The notes below the pieces were generated by a model. The model had not been told where the DNA came from. It searched no databases and worked only from the letters and a program-made list of their open reading frames with translations. A program made the position numbers and the translations under genes. From DASPWW01 sp963841715 (GTDB lineage Bacteria; Actinomycetota; Thermoleophilia; Solirubrobacterales; 70-9), in contig CAWJDP010000004.1 of NCBI GenBank assembly GCA_963841715.1, positions 248,001-312,000 on the forward strand: a stretch of DNA of 64,000 bases. Reading direction: 5' to 3'. The stretch's first letter is position 1, and every line of letters begins with the position of its first letter. Below are positions 41,695 through 51,298 of this stretch, in pieces.

Positions 41695-43327
41695 TTGAGG
41701 AAGCTGGCCAAGGGCTTCGCGGCGGTACTCGTGATCGCCGTCGCCGTGCCAATCGGCATCAGCGCCTGCGGCAGCGGCACCGAGCAGGGCGGGACGGTCA
41801 AGGTCTCGGTCACCTCGTACCCGGACTACCTCGACCCGGCGATCTCGTACACGGTCGAGGGCTGGGAGGCGCTGTGGCTCGTCTACACGCCGCTTCTCAC
41901 CTACGAGCACGCTCCGGGTCAGGCCGGAACGCACGTGATCCCCGGCCTCGCGAAGAGCCTTCCCGACATCTCCTCGGACGGGAAGACGTACAAGCTTCAG
42001 CTCCGCGACGGGATCAAGTACTCGAACGGAAAGCCGATCAAGGCCTCCGACTTCAAGTACGCCGTCGAGCGGATGCTCGACATGAACTCCGGCGGCTCCG
42101 GCTTCTACACGAAGATCGTCGGCGCCTCCGACTACCAGAAGGGCCGCGCCAAGGACATATCCGGGATCCAGGTGGACGACAAGACGGGTGAGATCACGAT
42201 CCAGCTCGTCAACCCGAGCGGGACGTTCAACAACGAGCTCGGGCTGATGTTCGTGGCACCGGTGCCGCAGAACACACCGAAGTCGAACCAGACCAAGAAC
42301 CCGCCGCCGGCGACGGGGCCGCTACGAGATCACCCAGGTGGATCCCGGGCGCACGTTCACGATGAAGAAGAACCCCGAGTTCAAGACCGTGACCGACGCC
42401 GGCGCCGACATCCCCTCGGGGAACGTCGACACGATCAACGTCCAGGAGATCAAGAACCTCTCGAGTCAGGTCACCGACATAGAGCACAACACGCTCGACT
42501 TCATGATCGACAACCCGCCCGCGGACCGGCTGCCCGAGATCGAGAACCGCTACTCGGACCGCTTCCGGACCGAGAAGGCGATCAACACCTACTACTTCTG
42601 GATGAGCAACGACACGCCGCCGTTCAACGACGTCAAGGTGCGCCAGGCCGTCAACTACGCGATCGACCCGGCGGCGATCGGGAACGGATCTACGGTGGGC
42701 TGATGACCCCGACGCAGCAGATCCTCCCCGAGGGGATGCCGGGGTTACAAGAAGTACACGCTGTACCCGGGGCCGAACATGAAGAAGGCGAAGGCGCTGC
42801 TCAAGCAGGCGAACCCGTCAGACAAGGACATCACCGTCTGGACCGATGACGAGGCGCCCGCGAAGCAGAGCGCCGCCTACTACCAGGACCTGCTCAACAA
42901 GCTCGGCTTCAACGCCCAGCTGAAGGTGATCTCGGGTGACGTCTACTTCGCGACGCTCGGGAACCAGAAGACCCCGAACCTCGACACGGGGTTCACGGAC
43001 TGGTTCCAGGACTATCCGCACCCGAACGATTTCTTCGACCCGCTGCTGAACGGGAAGAACATCCTCCCGGAGAACAACCAGAACTACGGCAACGTGGACA
43101 TCCCGAGTCTCAACCGCAAGATCGGCAAGCTCGACCAGGAGCAGCTCAGCCCGTCGGTCGAGCAGCAGTACGCCGACCTCGACAAGGCGTACATGAAGAA
43201 GGCGGTCTGGGCGCCGTACGGGAATCAGGAGTTCAGCACGTTCACCTCGAACCGGTTGGACTTCAACAAGGTCTACTTCCACCTCCTGTTCCAGCAGGAC
43301 TGGACGAGCTTCGCGTTGACGGGATAG
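41695..43327 (+). CDS. Peptide ABC transporter substrate-binding lipoprotein, frameshifted
   Basis: This extracytoplasmic binding protein of family 5 (DppA/OppA/NikA) has a signal and lipobox (I-G-I-S-A-C followed by G-S-G). It contains the family patterns Y-V-D-P-type Y-L-D-P-A-I-S, R-D-G-I-K-Y-S-N-G-K-P and, further on, F-N-D-V-K-V-R-Q-A-V-N-Y-A-I-D. The frame changes near 42317-42323 (+1), 42678-42686 (-1 or +2) and 42741-42747 (+1). Rejoined, it gives a continuous protein of about 540 residues. The start is TTG 41695, 7 bases after AGGAGGAG. It heads a five-gene peptide-import operon. Confidence 0.88.
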
Positions 43328-43367
43328 GGGTTGAGCGGCGGGGTCGGTGGTCACGGGGTGAGCTCGA

Positions 43368-44459
43368 GTGGCGACTGACCCCTACGCCGAGGTACTCCTG
43401 GACAAGGGGGTCCCCGACCCGGGCGAGCCGAGCGCCCCGCCCGGCGAGAAGATCGAGGGCCGCAGCCCCTGGTACCTCGCCTGGCGGCGGCTGCGGCGCG
43501 ACCGCGTCTCGCTCGGCTTCGGGGTCCTGTTCGTCGTCATCGTGCTGTGGTGCCTGGCGGCGCCGCTGTGGGCGACGCAGGTCGCGCACACAGGGCCGAA
43601 CACGAACCACCTCTCGGACAAGGTCACGATCAACGGCAAGCCGACGGACGTCGTCAGCGACACCTGCCTGCACCCGAACCTGAACCCGTCCTCGAACGGC
43701 TCAACGACGTTCGGAGCCTGCAAGCCGCTCGGGCCCGGGCCGCACTGGCGCTTCCTGCTCGGCGCCGACGACAACGGGCGCGACGTGATGGTGCGGCTGA
43801 TGTACGGGGGGCGGACCTCGATCTACATCGGGGTGATGGCGGCGCTGGTGACGACGATCCTCGCTGTCGCCACCGGGCTGCTGTCCGGCTTCTATCGCGG
43901 CTGGACCGATTCGGTCCTGTCGCGCTTCATGGACATCGTGTGGGCGTTCCCGGTGCTTCTGCTCGGGATCGCTCTCGGCACCGCGCTCGCGCTCGGGGGG
44001 CTGAAGATCGGCCCGTTATCGATCGCCGGCGACTCGCTGTGGATCCCGATCCTGATCATCGGCTTCGTGTTCGTGCCCTACATGGCGCGCCCGATCCGGG
44101 GCGAGGTGCTGGCGCTGCGCGAGAAGGAGTTCGTCGAGGCCGCGATCGCTCAGGGCAAGGGCCCGCTGCGGATCATGTTCTCGGAGCTGCTCCCGAACCT
44201 GCTGACGACGATCATCGTCTTCTTCACGCTCAACATCGCCAACAACATGCTGCTCGAGTCGGCGCTGTCGTTCCTCGGCGCCGGCGTCCAGCCGCCGAAC
44301 TCCTCTTGGGGGACGATGATCGAGGACGGCTACGACCTGATCTTCTCGGCCCCGCACCTGACGATCCTGCCGGGCCTGTGCATCGTGCTCACCGTGCTGG
44401 CGCTGAACGTGTTCGGCGACGGGCTCCGCGACGCGCTCAACCCGCGCGCGTCAGCTTGA
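43368..44459 (+). CDS. Peptide ABC transporter permease, DppC/OppC type
   Basis: This 363-residue membrane permease has a first helix near residue 50 and a long external loop with two Cys (D-T-C-L-H... and F-G-A-C-K). The binding-protein-dependent transport core follows, including L-G-A-D-D-N-G-R-D-V, P-Y-M-A-R-P-I-R-G-E and the EAA loop E-F-V-E-A-A-I-A-Q-G-K-G, which docks on the ATPases. It starts at GTG 43368 and is intact. In this operon the C-type permease precedes the B-type permease, the reverse of the usual order. Confidence 0.92.
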   Translation: MATDPYAEVLLDKGVPDPGEPSAPPGEKIEGRSPWYLAWRRLRRDRVSLGFGVLFVVIVLWCLAAPLWATQVAHTGPNTNHLSDKVTINGKPTDVVSDTCLHPNLNPSSNGSTTFGACKPLGPGPHWRFLLGADDNGRDVMVRLMYGGRTSIYIGVMAALVTTILAVATGLLSGFYRGWTDSVLSRFMDIVWAFPVLLLGIALGTALALGGLKIGPLSIAGDSLWIPILIIGFVFVPYMARPIRGEVLALREKEFVEAAIAQGKGPLRIMFSELLPNLLTTIIVFFTLNIANNMLLESALSFLGAGVQPPNSSWGTMIEDGYDLIFSAPHLTILPGLCIVLTVLALNVFGDGLRDALNPRASA

Positions 44460-44476
44460 GGACGGACGCCTGACCG

Positions 44477-45438
44477 ATGGGGATGGGCGCGTTCATCGCC
44501 CGGCGCCTCGTCGGCATGGTCGCGGTCCTGTTCGCGATCTCGGTCGTCACCTTCCTGATCTTCAACGTGATCCCGAACGGCGACCCCGCGCGGCGGATCG
44601 CCGGGCAGAACGCGACGCAGCAGCCGATCGACCAGATCAACAAGGAGTGGGGATTCAACGACCCGCTGCCGGTCCAGTACGTCGACATGATGAAGAAGGT
44701 CTTCAGCGGCGAGCCTGAAGAGCTACCAGTCGCAGCTCAACGTCGACCAGCAGATCTGGAAGGGCATGCCGGTGACGTTCTCGCTCTGCATCGGCGCGGC
44801 GATCATCTGGATGGCGTTCGCGATCATGTTCGGCTACCTGAGCGCGGTCAGGGCCGGCGGCTTGACCGACAAGAGCCTGACGATCCTGGCGCTGGTCGGG
44901 ATCTCGTTGCCGGTGTTCTGGCTCGGGGCGATGCTGCTGTACCTAGTTCAGCTTCAAGGTCAGCATCTTCCCGACCGGCGACTACGTGAAGTTCACGGTC
45001 AACCCGTGGGAGTGGTTCACGCACCTGCTCCTCCCCTGGATCACGCTCGCGATCCTGTTCATCGGCTTCTACAGCCGCCTGCTGCGCTCGAACATGCTCG
45101 ACGCGATGGATGAGGACTACGTTCGCACGGCGCGGGCGAAGGGGCTGAGCGAGCGCCAGGTGCGGATGCGGCACGTGCTGCGCAACTCGCTGATCCCGAT
45201 CGTGACCCTGTTCGGCCTCGACTTCGGGGCGGTGATCGGCGGCGGCGCGATCCTCACCGAGACCGTGTTCAGCCTCCCCGGCGTCGGGCTCTATGCGGGC
45301 GACGCGATCGGCACCCTCGACCTCCCGCCGCTGATGGCGGTGACGTTGTTCGGCGCCTTCTTCATCGTCCTCTTCAACACGATCGTCGACATTCTCTACG
45401 CGTACCTGGATCCGCGGATCCGGCTGAGCACGGTATGA
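44477..45438 (+). CDS. Peptide ABC transporter permease, DppB/OppB type, two frameshifts
   Basis: This permease starts M-G-M-G-A-F-I-A-R-R-L-V-G-M-V. It includes T-F-L-I-F-N-V-I-P-N-G-D-P-A, the typical first-helix end, and later the EAA loop D-Y-V-R-T-A-R-A-K-G-L-S. The frame shifts by +1 at 44711-44716 and again at 44945-44951. Joining the three frames yields about 320 residues without gaps (including L-K-S-Y-Q-S-Q-L-N and S-F-K-V-S-I-F-P-T-G-D). The end overlaps the first ATPase gene by four bases. Confidence 0.9.
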
Positions 45439-46482
45439 GCGACGGCGCGGGCGCGGGCCCGCTGCTCGAGGTCGAGGACCTCTCGGTCCGCTTCACGACC
45501 GAGGACGGGCCGCTGCAGGCCGTCGACGGCGTCTCGTTCGAGCTCCGCGCCGGCGAGGTGCTGGCGATCGTCGGCGAGTCGGGGTGCGGCAAGAGCGTCA
45601 CCGCGCTGACCGTGATGGGCCTGACCCGATCGACGAACGCGCGGATCGCCGGATCGGTCCGCTACGGGGGCCGCGAGCTGACGGGGGCCTCCGACGACGA
45701 GCTCCAGAACGTGCGCGGCGAGGAGATCGCGATGATCTTCCAGGACCCGATGACCTCGTTCAATCCCGTCTACCGGGTCGGCAACCAGATCGTCGAGCAG
45801 ATCCAGGCGCATCGCAAGACGAGCGACGAGGAGGCGAAGGCGCGCACCGTGGAGCTCCTCGGGGCGGTTGGGATCCCCGACCCCGAGCAGCGCTTCGACC
45901 TCTACCCCCACGAGTTCTCGGGCGGGATGCGCCAGCGCGCGATGATCGCGATGGCGCTGACGCTCGAGCCCGAGATCCTGATCGCCGACGAGCCGACGAC
46001 GGCGCTCGACGTCACGATCCAGGCGCAGATCCTGCAGCTGCTCGAGCGCCTCAACCGCGACCGCGGGCTCGCGACGGTGATCATCACCCACGACCTCGGC
46101 GTCGTCGCCGAGGTCGCCGACCGCGTCGCGGTCATGTACGCAGGCCGGATCGTCGAGCAGGGGACGCTCGACGAGATCTTCTACGACCCCCAGCACCCGT
46201 ACACGTGGGGGCTGATCGGCTCGCTGACACGGCTCGACCGTCCGCGGCCCGAGCGCCTGCGCGCAGATCCGCGGCCTGCCGCCGTCGCTGCTCGCGCCGC
46301 CGTCCGGCTGCCACTTCCGCCCCCGCTGCCCGCACGAGTTCGGCCGCTGCACGCAGGTACCGCCGCTCGACGCGCGCCTCCCTAACCAGCCGGGCCACCT
46401 CGACCGCTGCTGGCTCGAGGCGATCAAGAAGCGCGAGCTGCGCGAGGTCGAGGGCGGGATCGGGCTCGAGGCGCCGGCATGA
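45435..46482 (+). CDS. Peptide ABC transporter ATPase, DppD/OppD type, one frameshift
   Basis: This ATPase has Walker A VGESGCGKSVT, signature FSGGMRQRAMIA and Walker B LIADEPTTALD. Near its end is the OppD/DppD-type Cys-containing motif C-H-F-R-P-R-C-P-H-E-F-G-R-C, which binds an [4Fe-4S] cluster in some homologues. A +1 shift at 46255-46265 separates the last 75 codons; the corrected frame ends E-A-P-A at TGA 46480-46482. Both ends overlap neighbours by four bases. Confidence 0.92.
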
Positions 46483-47522
46483 GCGACGTGAGCACCCCGC
46501 TGCTCGAGGTCTCGGAGCTCGTCAAGCACTTCCCGATCAAGTCGGGGCTGTTGTTCGACCACGAGGTCGGCCGCGTGCGCGCCGTCGACGACGTCAGCTT
46601 CGATCTCCGCCAGGGCGAGACGCTGGGGCTCGTCGGGGAGTCGGGATGCGGGAAGTCGACACTGTGCCGGTCGCTGTTGCAGTTGCTGGCGCCGACCTCG
46701 GGCTCGGTCCGCTTCGAGGGGACCGAGCTCGTCGGGCGCTCGCGGCGCGGCCTGCGGCCGCTGCGGCGCGAGATGCAGATGATCTTCCAGGATCCGTACG
46801 CGTCGCTGAACCCGCGCAAGCGGGTCGGGCAGATCGTCGGCGACCCGCTGCGGCTCCACGACATCGCCTCCGGGGGCGAGCTGCGGCGCCAGGTCCAGGA
46901 GCTGCTCGAGCGCGTCGGGCTCAGCGCCGAGCACTACAACCGCTACCCGCACGAGTTCTCGGGCGGCCAGCGGCAGCGGATCGGGATCGCGCGCGCGCTC
47001 GCGCTGCGCCCGAAGCTGATCGTCGCCGACGAGCCCGTCTCGGCGCTCGACGTCTCGATCCGCGCCCAGATCCTCAATCTGCTCGAGGAGCTCCAGGACG
47101 ACTTCGGGCTCACCTACATCTTCGTCGCCCACGACCTCGGGGTGATCCGCCACATGTCCGACCGAATCGCGGTCATGTACCTGGGCAAGATCGTCGAGTT
47201 GGCGCCCGCCGACGAGCTCTATGCGCGGCCGATCCACCCCTACACGGCGGCGCTGCTGTCGGCGGTTCCGATCCCCGATCCGAAGGAGAACCGCAACCGC
47301 GAGCCGCTCGTGATCGAGGGCGACGTCCCGAGCCCCGCCGACCCGCCGCCGGGATGCAGCTTCCACACCCGCTGCCCGTGGGCGACCGAGGTCTGCCGCA
47401 CCGACGAGCCGCCGCTGACCGATCACGGCCGCGACCACGTCGCCGCCTGCCACCACCCGCTCAACGTCGGCGGCGGCACCCGGACCGACCCGATCCTGGG
47501 TCAGGCGGGCTCGACGCGGTAG
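46479..47522 (+). CDS. Peptide ABC transporter ATPase, DppF/OppF type
   Basis: This 347-residue ATPase pairs with the DppD-type subunit. It has the extended N-terminus of OppF (H-F-P-I-K-S-G-L-L-F-D-H-E-V-G-R-V-R-A-V), Walker A VGESGCGKST, signature FSGGQRQRIGIA and Walker B IVADEPVSALD. The C-terminal oligopeptide-transport domain contains CSFHTRCPWATEVC. Its final 22 bases overlap the convergent DnaC-like gene. Confidence 0.95.
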   Translation: MSDVSTPLLEVSELVKHFPIKSGLLFDHEVGRVRAVDDVSFDLRQGETLGLVGESGCGKSTLCRSLLQLLAPTSGSVRFEGTELVGRSRRGLRPLRREMQMIFQDPYASLNPRKRVGQIVGDPLRLHDIASGGELRRQVQELLERVGLSAEHYNRYPHEFSGGQRQRIGIARALALRPKLIVADEPVSALDVSIRAQILNLLEELQDDFGLTYIFVAHDLGVIRHMSDRIAVMYLGKIVELAPADELYARPIHPYTAALLSAVPIPDPKENRNREPLVIEGDVPSPADPPPGCSFHTRCPWATEVCRTDEPPLTDHGRDHVAACHHPLNVGGGTRTDPILGQAGSTR

Positions 47523-48274
47523 CGCAGGTCCTCGCCGAACAGCGGCACGGGATCGCCGCAGATCTCGACCAGGCGCGAGACCGTCCGTGCCCCGATCTGC
47601 TCTTCGAGCGCGGCCTGGTCGAGGTTGGTTGTGACGACGACCGAGCGCTCGGACTCGTAGCGCTCGTTGACGATCGCGTACAGCTGCTCGAGCACCCAGT
47701 CGGAGCGCTTCTCGGCGCCGAGGTCGTCGACGTGGAGGAGGTCGACCGAGGTCAGCCGCCCGAAGAACTCGAGGTAGGACTGCTCGCCGGCGTCGGCGTC
47801 GTAGGTGCGCCGGATTCGCGCCAGCAGCTTCGGGAGCGAATAGATCGCGACCGAGTGGCCTGACTCGAGCGCGGCGCGCGAGACGAGCATCGCGAGCGAG
47901 GTCTTGCCGGTCCCGACGTCGCCCATCAGCCACAGGCCACGGCCGGAGTCGAGGTTGTCGTCGAGATCGCGCACCCAACCGCGGACCGCCGCGAGCACGG
48001 GCGGGTTGAGATCGGAGATCGGAGGGCGGTCGAAGCTGACGCCGCGGTAGCGGCGCGGGATCACCGAGGCGACGCCGCGCGAGCGGGCGCGGGCGACGCG
48101 GCGCTCGCGGCACTCGCACGGGCGCGCGACGTCGTCTGGGCCGAGGATCCACCCGGTGCCGTCGCAGACGCCGACGGTGCACGTGCGGCCCTCGCCCCCC
48201 GCGATCCCGGTCGCGGCGCCGACGCCGCCGTCGACCGGCCGCAGCGACCCGCGCTGCCTGCGGGACTCGCTCAT
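47501..48274 (-). CDS. DnaC-like AAA+ ATPase, putative helicase loader
   Basis: This 257-residue protein has an N-terminal zinc-knuckle candidate (C-T-V-G-V-C, then P-C-E-C about 16 residues later). An AAA+ core of the IstB/DnaC type follows, with Walker A MGDVGTGKTSLA, Walker B LLHVDDLG and sensor 1 V-V-T-T-N-L. Genes of this type next to dnaB usually load the replicative helicase. ATG 48274 overlaps the dnaB stop by four bases (ATGA), so it is coupled to dnaB. Transposon IstB proteins share the fold, but no transposase is near. Confidence 0.85.
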   Translation of the reverse strand: MSESRRQRGSLRPVDGGVGAATGIAGGEGRTCTVGVCDGTGWILGPDDVARPCECRERRVARARSRGVASVIPRRYRGVSFDRPPISDLNPPVLAAVRGWVRDLDDNLDSGRGLWLMGDVGTGKTSLAMLVSRAALESGHSVAIYSLPKLLARIRRTYDADAGEQSYLEFFGRLTSVDLLHVDDLGAEKRSDWVLEQLYAIVNERYESERSVVVTTNLDQAALEEQIGARTVSRLVEICGDPVPLFGEDLRYRVEPA

Positions 48275-49755
48275 GCCTCGCCCAGCGCCTCGTCGATCGG
48301 CGGGCCCTCGCCCGCCGGCTGCTCGACCGGCTTCTCGCTGCGGCTGAGATCGTGGAACGCCGGGTAGGGATGCAGGAACGCAAGCCGGACCTTGCCGATC
48401 GGCCCGTTGCGGTGCTTGGCGATGATCAGCTCCGCGACGCCCTCGTCCTCGGAGTCCTCGTTGTAGTACTCGTCGCGGTAGATGAACATCACGAGGTCGG
48501 AGTCCTGCTCGATGTTCCCGCTCTCCCGCAGGTCGGAGAGGATTGGCCGCTTGTTCGCCCCCTGGCGCTGCTCCGGCGCGCGCGATAGCTGCGACAGCGC
48601 GATCACCGGAACGTTGAGCTCGCGGGCGAGGATCTTGAGCCCGCGAGAGATCTGGCCGACCTGCTCGACGCGGCTCTGGCGCGGGTCCGCGGGGCGCATC
48701 AGCTGCATGTAGTCGACGATCACGAGCCCGAGGTTGCGCTCCGAGGCGGCCAGCCGCCGCGCTTTCGCCCGAAGGTCGAGCATCCCGAGGTCGGAGGAGT
48801 CGTCGATCCACAGCGGCGCGTGCTCGAGCTCATTCCCGGCCCGGACGACCTTCGGCCACTCCGACTTCACCTGGCCGCGCCTGAGCTTGTCGCTGGCGAT
48901 CCGCGCCCGGCATGCGATGAAGCGGTGGGCGAGCTCGGTCTCCGACATCTCGAGCGAGAACAGCGCCACGGGCAGGTTCTGCTCGGCCGCGACGTGGTCG
49001 GCGATGTTCGCTACCAGCGCGCTCTTGCCCATCGCCGGCCGGGCGGCGATCACGATCAGGTTCCCGGGCTGGAAGCCTCCCGTGCGCGCGTCGAGGTCCT
49101 TGAACCCCGATGGGACCCCGGTGACGCCGACGTCGCCCCGCGACAGCGCCTCGAGGCGGTCCGTCTCGCGCGCGATCACCTCGGCGACGCGCTGGAACTC
49201 GCTCGCGCGGTCCTCGTGCGCGACGCGGAACAGCAGCCGCTCGGCCTCCTCGACGAGGTCGTCGGGCTCGCCCTCGTGCCCGTGGACCGACTGCTGGATC
49301 GTCTGGGCGGCGCCGAGCAGCCGCCGCAGGAGCGCGTTCTGCTTCACGATCTGGGCGTAGTACGGCGCGTTGGCGGGCGCCGGGACGGTCGAGGCGAGGG
49401 TGTCCACGACCTCCTTGCCGCCGACGTCGGAGAGCTCGCCGCGCTGCGAGAGCAGCTCGCGGACAGTCACCGCGTCGACCGGCTCCGAGCGCTCGTACAG
49501 GGTCTTGATCGCACGGAAGATCGTCCGGTGGCGCTCGCGGTAGAAGTCCTCGTCCTGGATCCGGACCTCGAGGATCACCGGGTCGATCGAGTTCTCCGAG
49601 ACCATCATCGCCCCGAGCACCGACTCCTCGGCCTCGAGGTTCTGGGGCGGGAGGTGAGCTGGTGTCTTCGTCTCGGCCATCGCCATCGCCATCGTCTTGC
49701 GGTTGGGGTTCGTCGTCGCCCGCCCCGACGGCCCTCCGTTTGCCTCAAGTGCCAC
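48271..49755 (-). CDS. dnaB: Replicative DNA helicase DnaB
   Basis: This hexameric fork helicase has 494 residues. The N-terminal domain starts at P-P-Q-N-L-E-A-E-E-S-V-L-G. The RecA-like domain has Walker A ARPAMGKSALV, Walker B L-V-I-V-D-Y-M-Q-L-M and the arginine-finger region F-I-Y-R-D-E-Y-Y. No intein is present. The GTG 49755 start gives a 27-residue polar head before the conserved part; ATG codons inside it are alternatives. It is followed by the coupled DnaC-like gene. Confidence 0.96.
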   Translation of the reverse strand: MALEANGGPSGRATTNPNRKTMAMAMAETKTPAHLPPQNLEAEESVLGAMMVSENSIDPVILEVRIQDEDFYRERHRTIFRAIKTLYERSEPVDAVTVRELLSQRGELSDVGGKEVVDTLASTVPAPANAPYYAQIVKQNALLRRLLGAAQTIQQSVHGHEGEPDDLVEEAERLLFRVAHEDRASEFQRVAEVIARETDRLEALSRGDVGVTGVPSGFKDLDARTGGFQPGNLIVIAARPAMGKSALVANIADHVAAEQNLPVALFSLEMSETELAHRFIACRARIASDKLRRGQVKSEWPKVVRAGNELEHAPLWIDDSSDLGMLDLRAKARRLAASERNLGLVIVDYMQLMRPADPRQSRVEQVGQISRGLKILARELNVPVIALSQLSRAPEQRQGANKRPILSDLRESGNIEQDSDLVMFIYRDEYYNEDSEDEGVAELIIAKHRNGPIGKVRLAFLHPYPAFHDLSRSEKPVEQPAGEGPPIDEALGEA

Positions 49756-49848
49756 GGAGAAGAGGATTAGCCCCGCCCCGGACGGACGCCGGTCCAGAAA
49801 ATCACACGCCCGCGCGAGGCGCGGGACCTGTTCGCGCGATTTGCGGAG

Positions 49849-50301
49849 CTACTTCTGCTCGGCGACGATGGTCTTGAGCTTCGCGGTCGTCCCCCCGCTG
49901 AGCTCGACCTCGACCATGTAGGTGCCGATCTCGTGGATCGGGTCCTCGAGCCTGATCCGCCGCCGGTCGACCTTGAGCCCGCGGGCGTCCCGGATCGCCT
50001 CGGCGATCTCCTTCGTCGTCACCGAGCCGAACAGCTTGCCGTCCTCGCCGGCGCGATGGCTGATCGTCAGCACCGTCTTCGAGAGCAGTGCCGCGGTCTC
50101 CTGGGCGCGCTCGGCCTGCTCGCGCTCGGCGCGCTCGGCCGCCTCGCGGCGCCGCGCGGCCTCCTCGAGCGCCCCCGTCGTCGCGGGCTGGGCGAGCTTG
50201 CGCGGGATCAGGTAGTTGCGGAGGTAGCCCGGGGACACCTCGACCGCCTCGCCGGCTCCGCCGAGATCGTCAACGTCCTTGAGCAGGATCGCCTGGGCCA
50301 T
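49849..50301 (-). CDS. rplI: 50S ribosomal protein bL9
   Basis: This 150-residue protein has the two-domain bL9 form. The RNA-binding N-domain reads A-I-L-L-K-D-V-D-D-L-G then Y-L-R-N-Y-L-I-P-R-K-L-A. A long connecting helix rich in Glu, Arg and Ala follows, then the C-domain with G-K-L-F-G-S-V-T. The start ATG 50301 follows rpsR by 20 bases. A 93-base gap separates it from dnaB. Confidence 0.96.
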   Translation of the reverse strand: MAQAILLKDVDDLGGAGEAVEVSPGYLRNYLIPRKLAQPATTGALEEAARRREAAERAEREQAERAQETAALLSKTVLTISHRAGEDGKLFGSVTTKEIAEAIRDARGLKVDRRRIRLEDPIHEIGTYMVEVELSGGTTAKLKTIVAEQK

Positions 50302-50321
50302 CGAACGCGCGGGGGTCGGGC

Positions 50322-50585
50322 TCAGCGCTCGCCGACGTAGGGCAGCAGCGCGAGCTCGCGGGCTCGCTTCACCGCGACCGCGAGCTGGCGCTGGTGCTTC
50401 CGCGACAGCCCCGTGACGCGCCGCGAGCGGATCTTGCCGCGGTCGGAGAGGAAGCGGCGGATCGTCCCGAGGTCCTTGTAGTCGATGTGATCGACGTTGA
50501 TCCGCGTGTACTTGCGCGGACGGTGGCGATCGCTGGGGCCGCGGCGGCGCCGCGGGCTCGGGCTCGGTCCCCGCTTGCGGGCCAC
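50322..50585 (-). CDS. rpsR: 30S ribosomal protein bS18
   Basis: This 87-residue protein ends with the conserved D-Y-K-D-L-G-T-I-R-R-F-L-S-D-R-G-K-I then S-R-R-V-T-G-L-S-R-K-H-Q-R-Q-L. The N-terminal extension is very basic (R-R-R-R-G-P) and lacks the Cys residues of zinc-binding bS18 (C- form). It lies between ssb and rplI and is separated from ssb by 131 bases that contain a hairpin. Confidence 0.96.
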   Translation of the reverse strand: MARKRGPSPSPRRRRGPSDRHRPRKYTRINVDHIDYKDLGTIRRFLSDRGKIRSRRVTGLSRKHQRQLAVAVKRARELALLPYVGER

Positions 50586-50667
50586 TAGGACTTCTCCGAT
50601 CGGTCAGCGCTCAGGCGCAAATTCCGCCGCATGAAGCGGGGAATGATACCCACGTCCCACCGACCAC

Positions 50668-50704
50668 CCGCCGGAACCGGACGCGGAGCGGAGGATTCCG
50701 GCGG
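50668..50704 (-). promoter_or_regulatory. Hairpin between ssb and rpsR
   Basis: CCGCCGGAA and TTCCGGCGG form a 9-bp stem around a 19-base loop. It lies 13 bases after the ssb stop codon and well before rpsR in the direction of transcription. It could be an attenuator, a processing site or a partial terminator that sets relative expression of the two halves of the operon. Confidence 0.45.
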
Positions 50705-50716
50705 AATTGATTCTGC

Positions 50717-51184
50717 CTAGAACGGAATGTCGTCGTCCGAGCCGGCGGTCGCGCCCGCCTTCTCGGTCTCGAAGTCCGAGGTGTCCGCGGGGACGTCGGA
50801 CTGCGCCGCGATCCCGTTGCCGCCGCCCGACGGCGCGTCGCCGCGCGAGCCGAGGAACTGGACCGAGTTGGCGATGATCTCGACCGCCTGGCGCTTGCCT
50901 GAGCCGTCCTGGGCCTCCCACTCGCGCCAGTCGAGCCGGCCTTCGACCGCCACCGGGCGTCCCTTGAACAGGTAGTTGGCGCAGTTCTCGCCCTGCGCGC
51001 CCCACACGGTGACGTCGAAGTAGTTCGGCTTGTCGACCCACTCGCCGGTCTGGCCGTCCTTGCGGCGGCTGTTGACGGCGACCCGAAGCTTGCACACGGA
51101 GGTACCGCTCGGGGTGCTGCGGAGCTCGGGGTCGCGGGTCAGGTTGCCCGTGACGACCACCGTATTGATGTTGGACGCTGCCAT
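50717..51184 (-). CDS. ssb: Single-stranded DNA-binding protein
   Basis: This 155-residue SSB begins N-T-V-V-V-T-G-N-L-T-R-D-P-E-L-R and includes W-G-A-Q-G-E-N-C-A-N-Y-L-F-K-G-R. A Gly-rich linker and the acidic protein-interaction tip DDDIPF follow. The OB-fold part is about 110 residues. ATG 51184 is preceded by GAAGGGGAC. It sits between rpsF and rpsR as in most bacteria. Confidence 0.96.
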   Translation of the reverse strand: MAASNINTVVVTGNLTRDPELRSTPSGTSVCKLRVAVNSRRKDGQTGEWVDKPNYFDVTVWGAQGENCANYLFKGRPVAVEGRLDWREWEAQDGSGKRQAVEIIANSVQFLGSRGDAPSGGGNGIAAQSDVPADTSDFETEKAGATAGSDDDIPF

Positions 51185-51298
51185 CCGAAAGTCCCCTTCC
51201 TAAGTCTTTGAACCAGGCTCCAGTCTAAGTCGCGGCCCGGCCGCCTTTCGCCCCCCTGGCGGTCGGCGAGGAGCCTGAAGCCGCAGCTTGCGCGGTTC
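51185..51298. other. rpsF-ssb spacer
   Basis: This 114-base gap carries the ssb Shine-Dalgarno (GGAAGGGGAC near 51190-51199, minus strand) and no recognisable gene. Its left part could still be the tail of bS6 if the original frame were used. Confidence 0.4.

Noticed and set aside
47501..48274. IstB-type transposition ATPase
   Set aside because: Its coupling to dnaB and the lack of any transposase or inverted repeats favour a helicase loader.
45396..48383. 995-codon minus-strand frame opposite the transporter ATPases
   Set aside because: It is opposite two intact Walker-motif ATPases, and its own sequence shows no domain.
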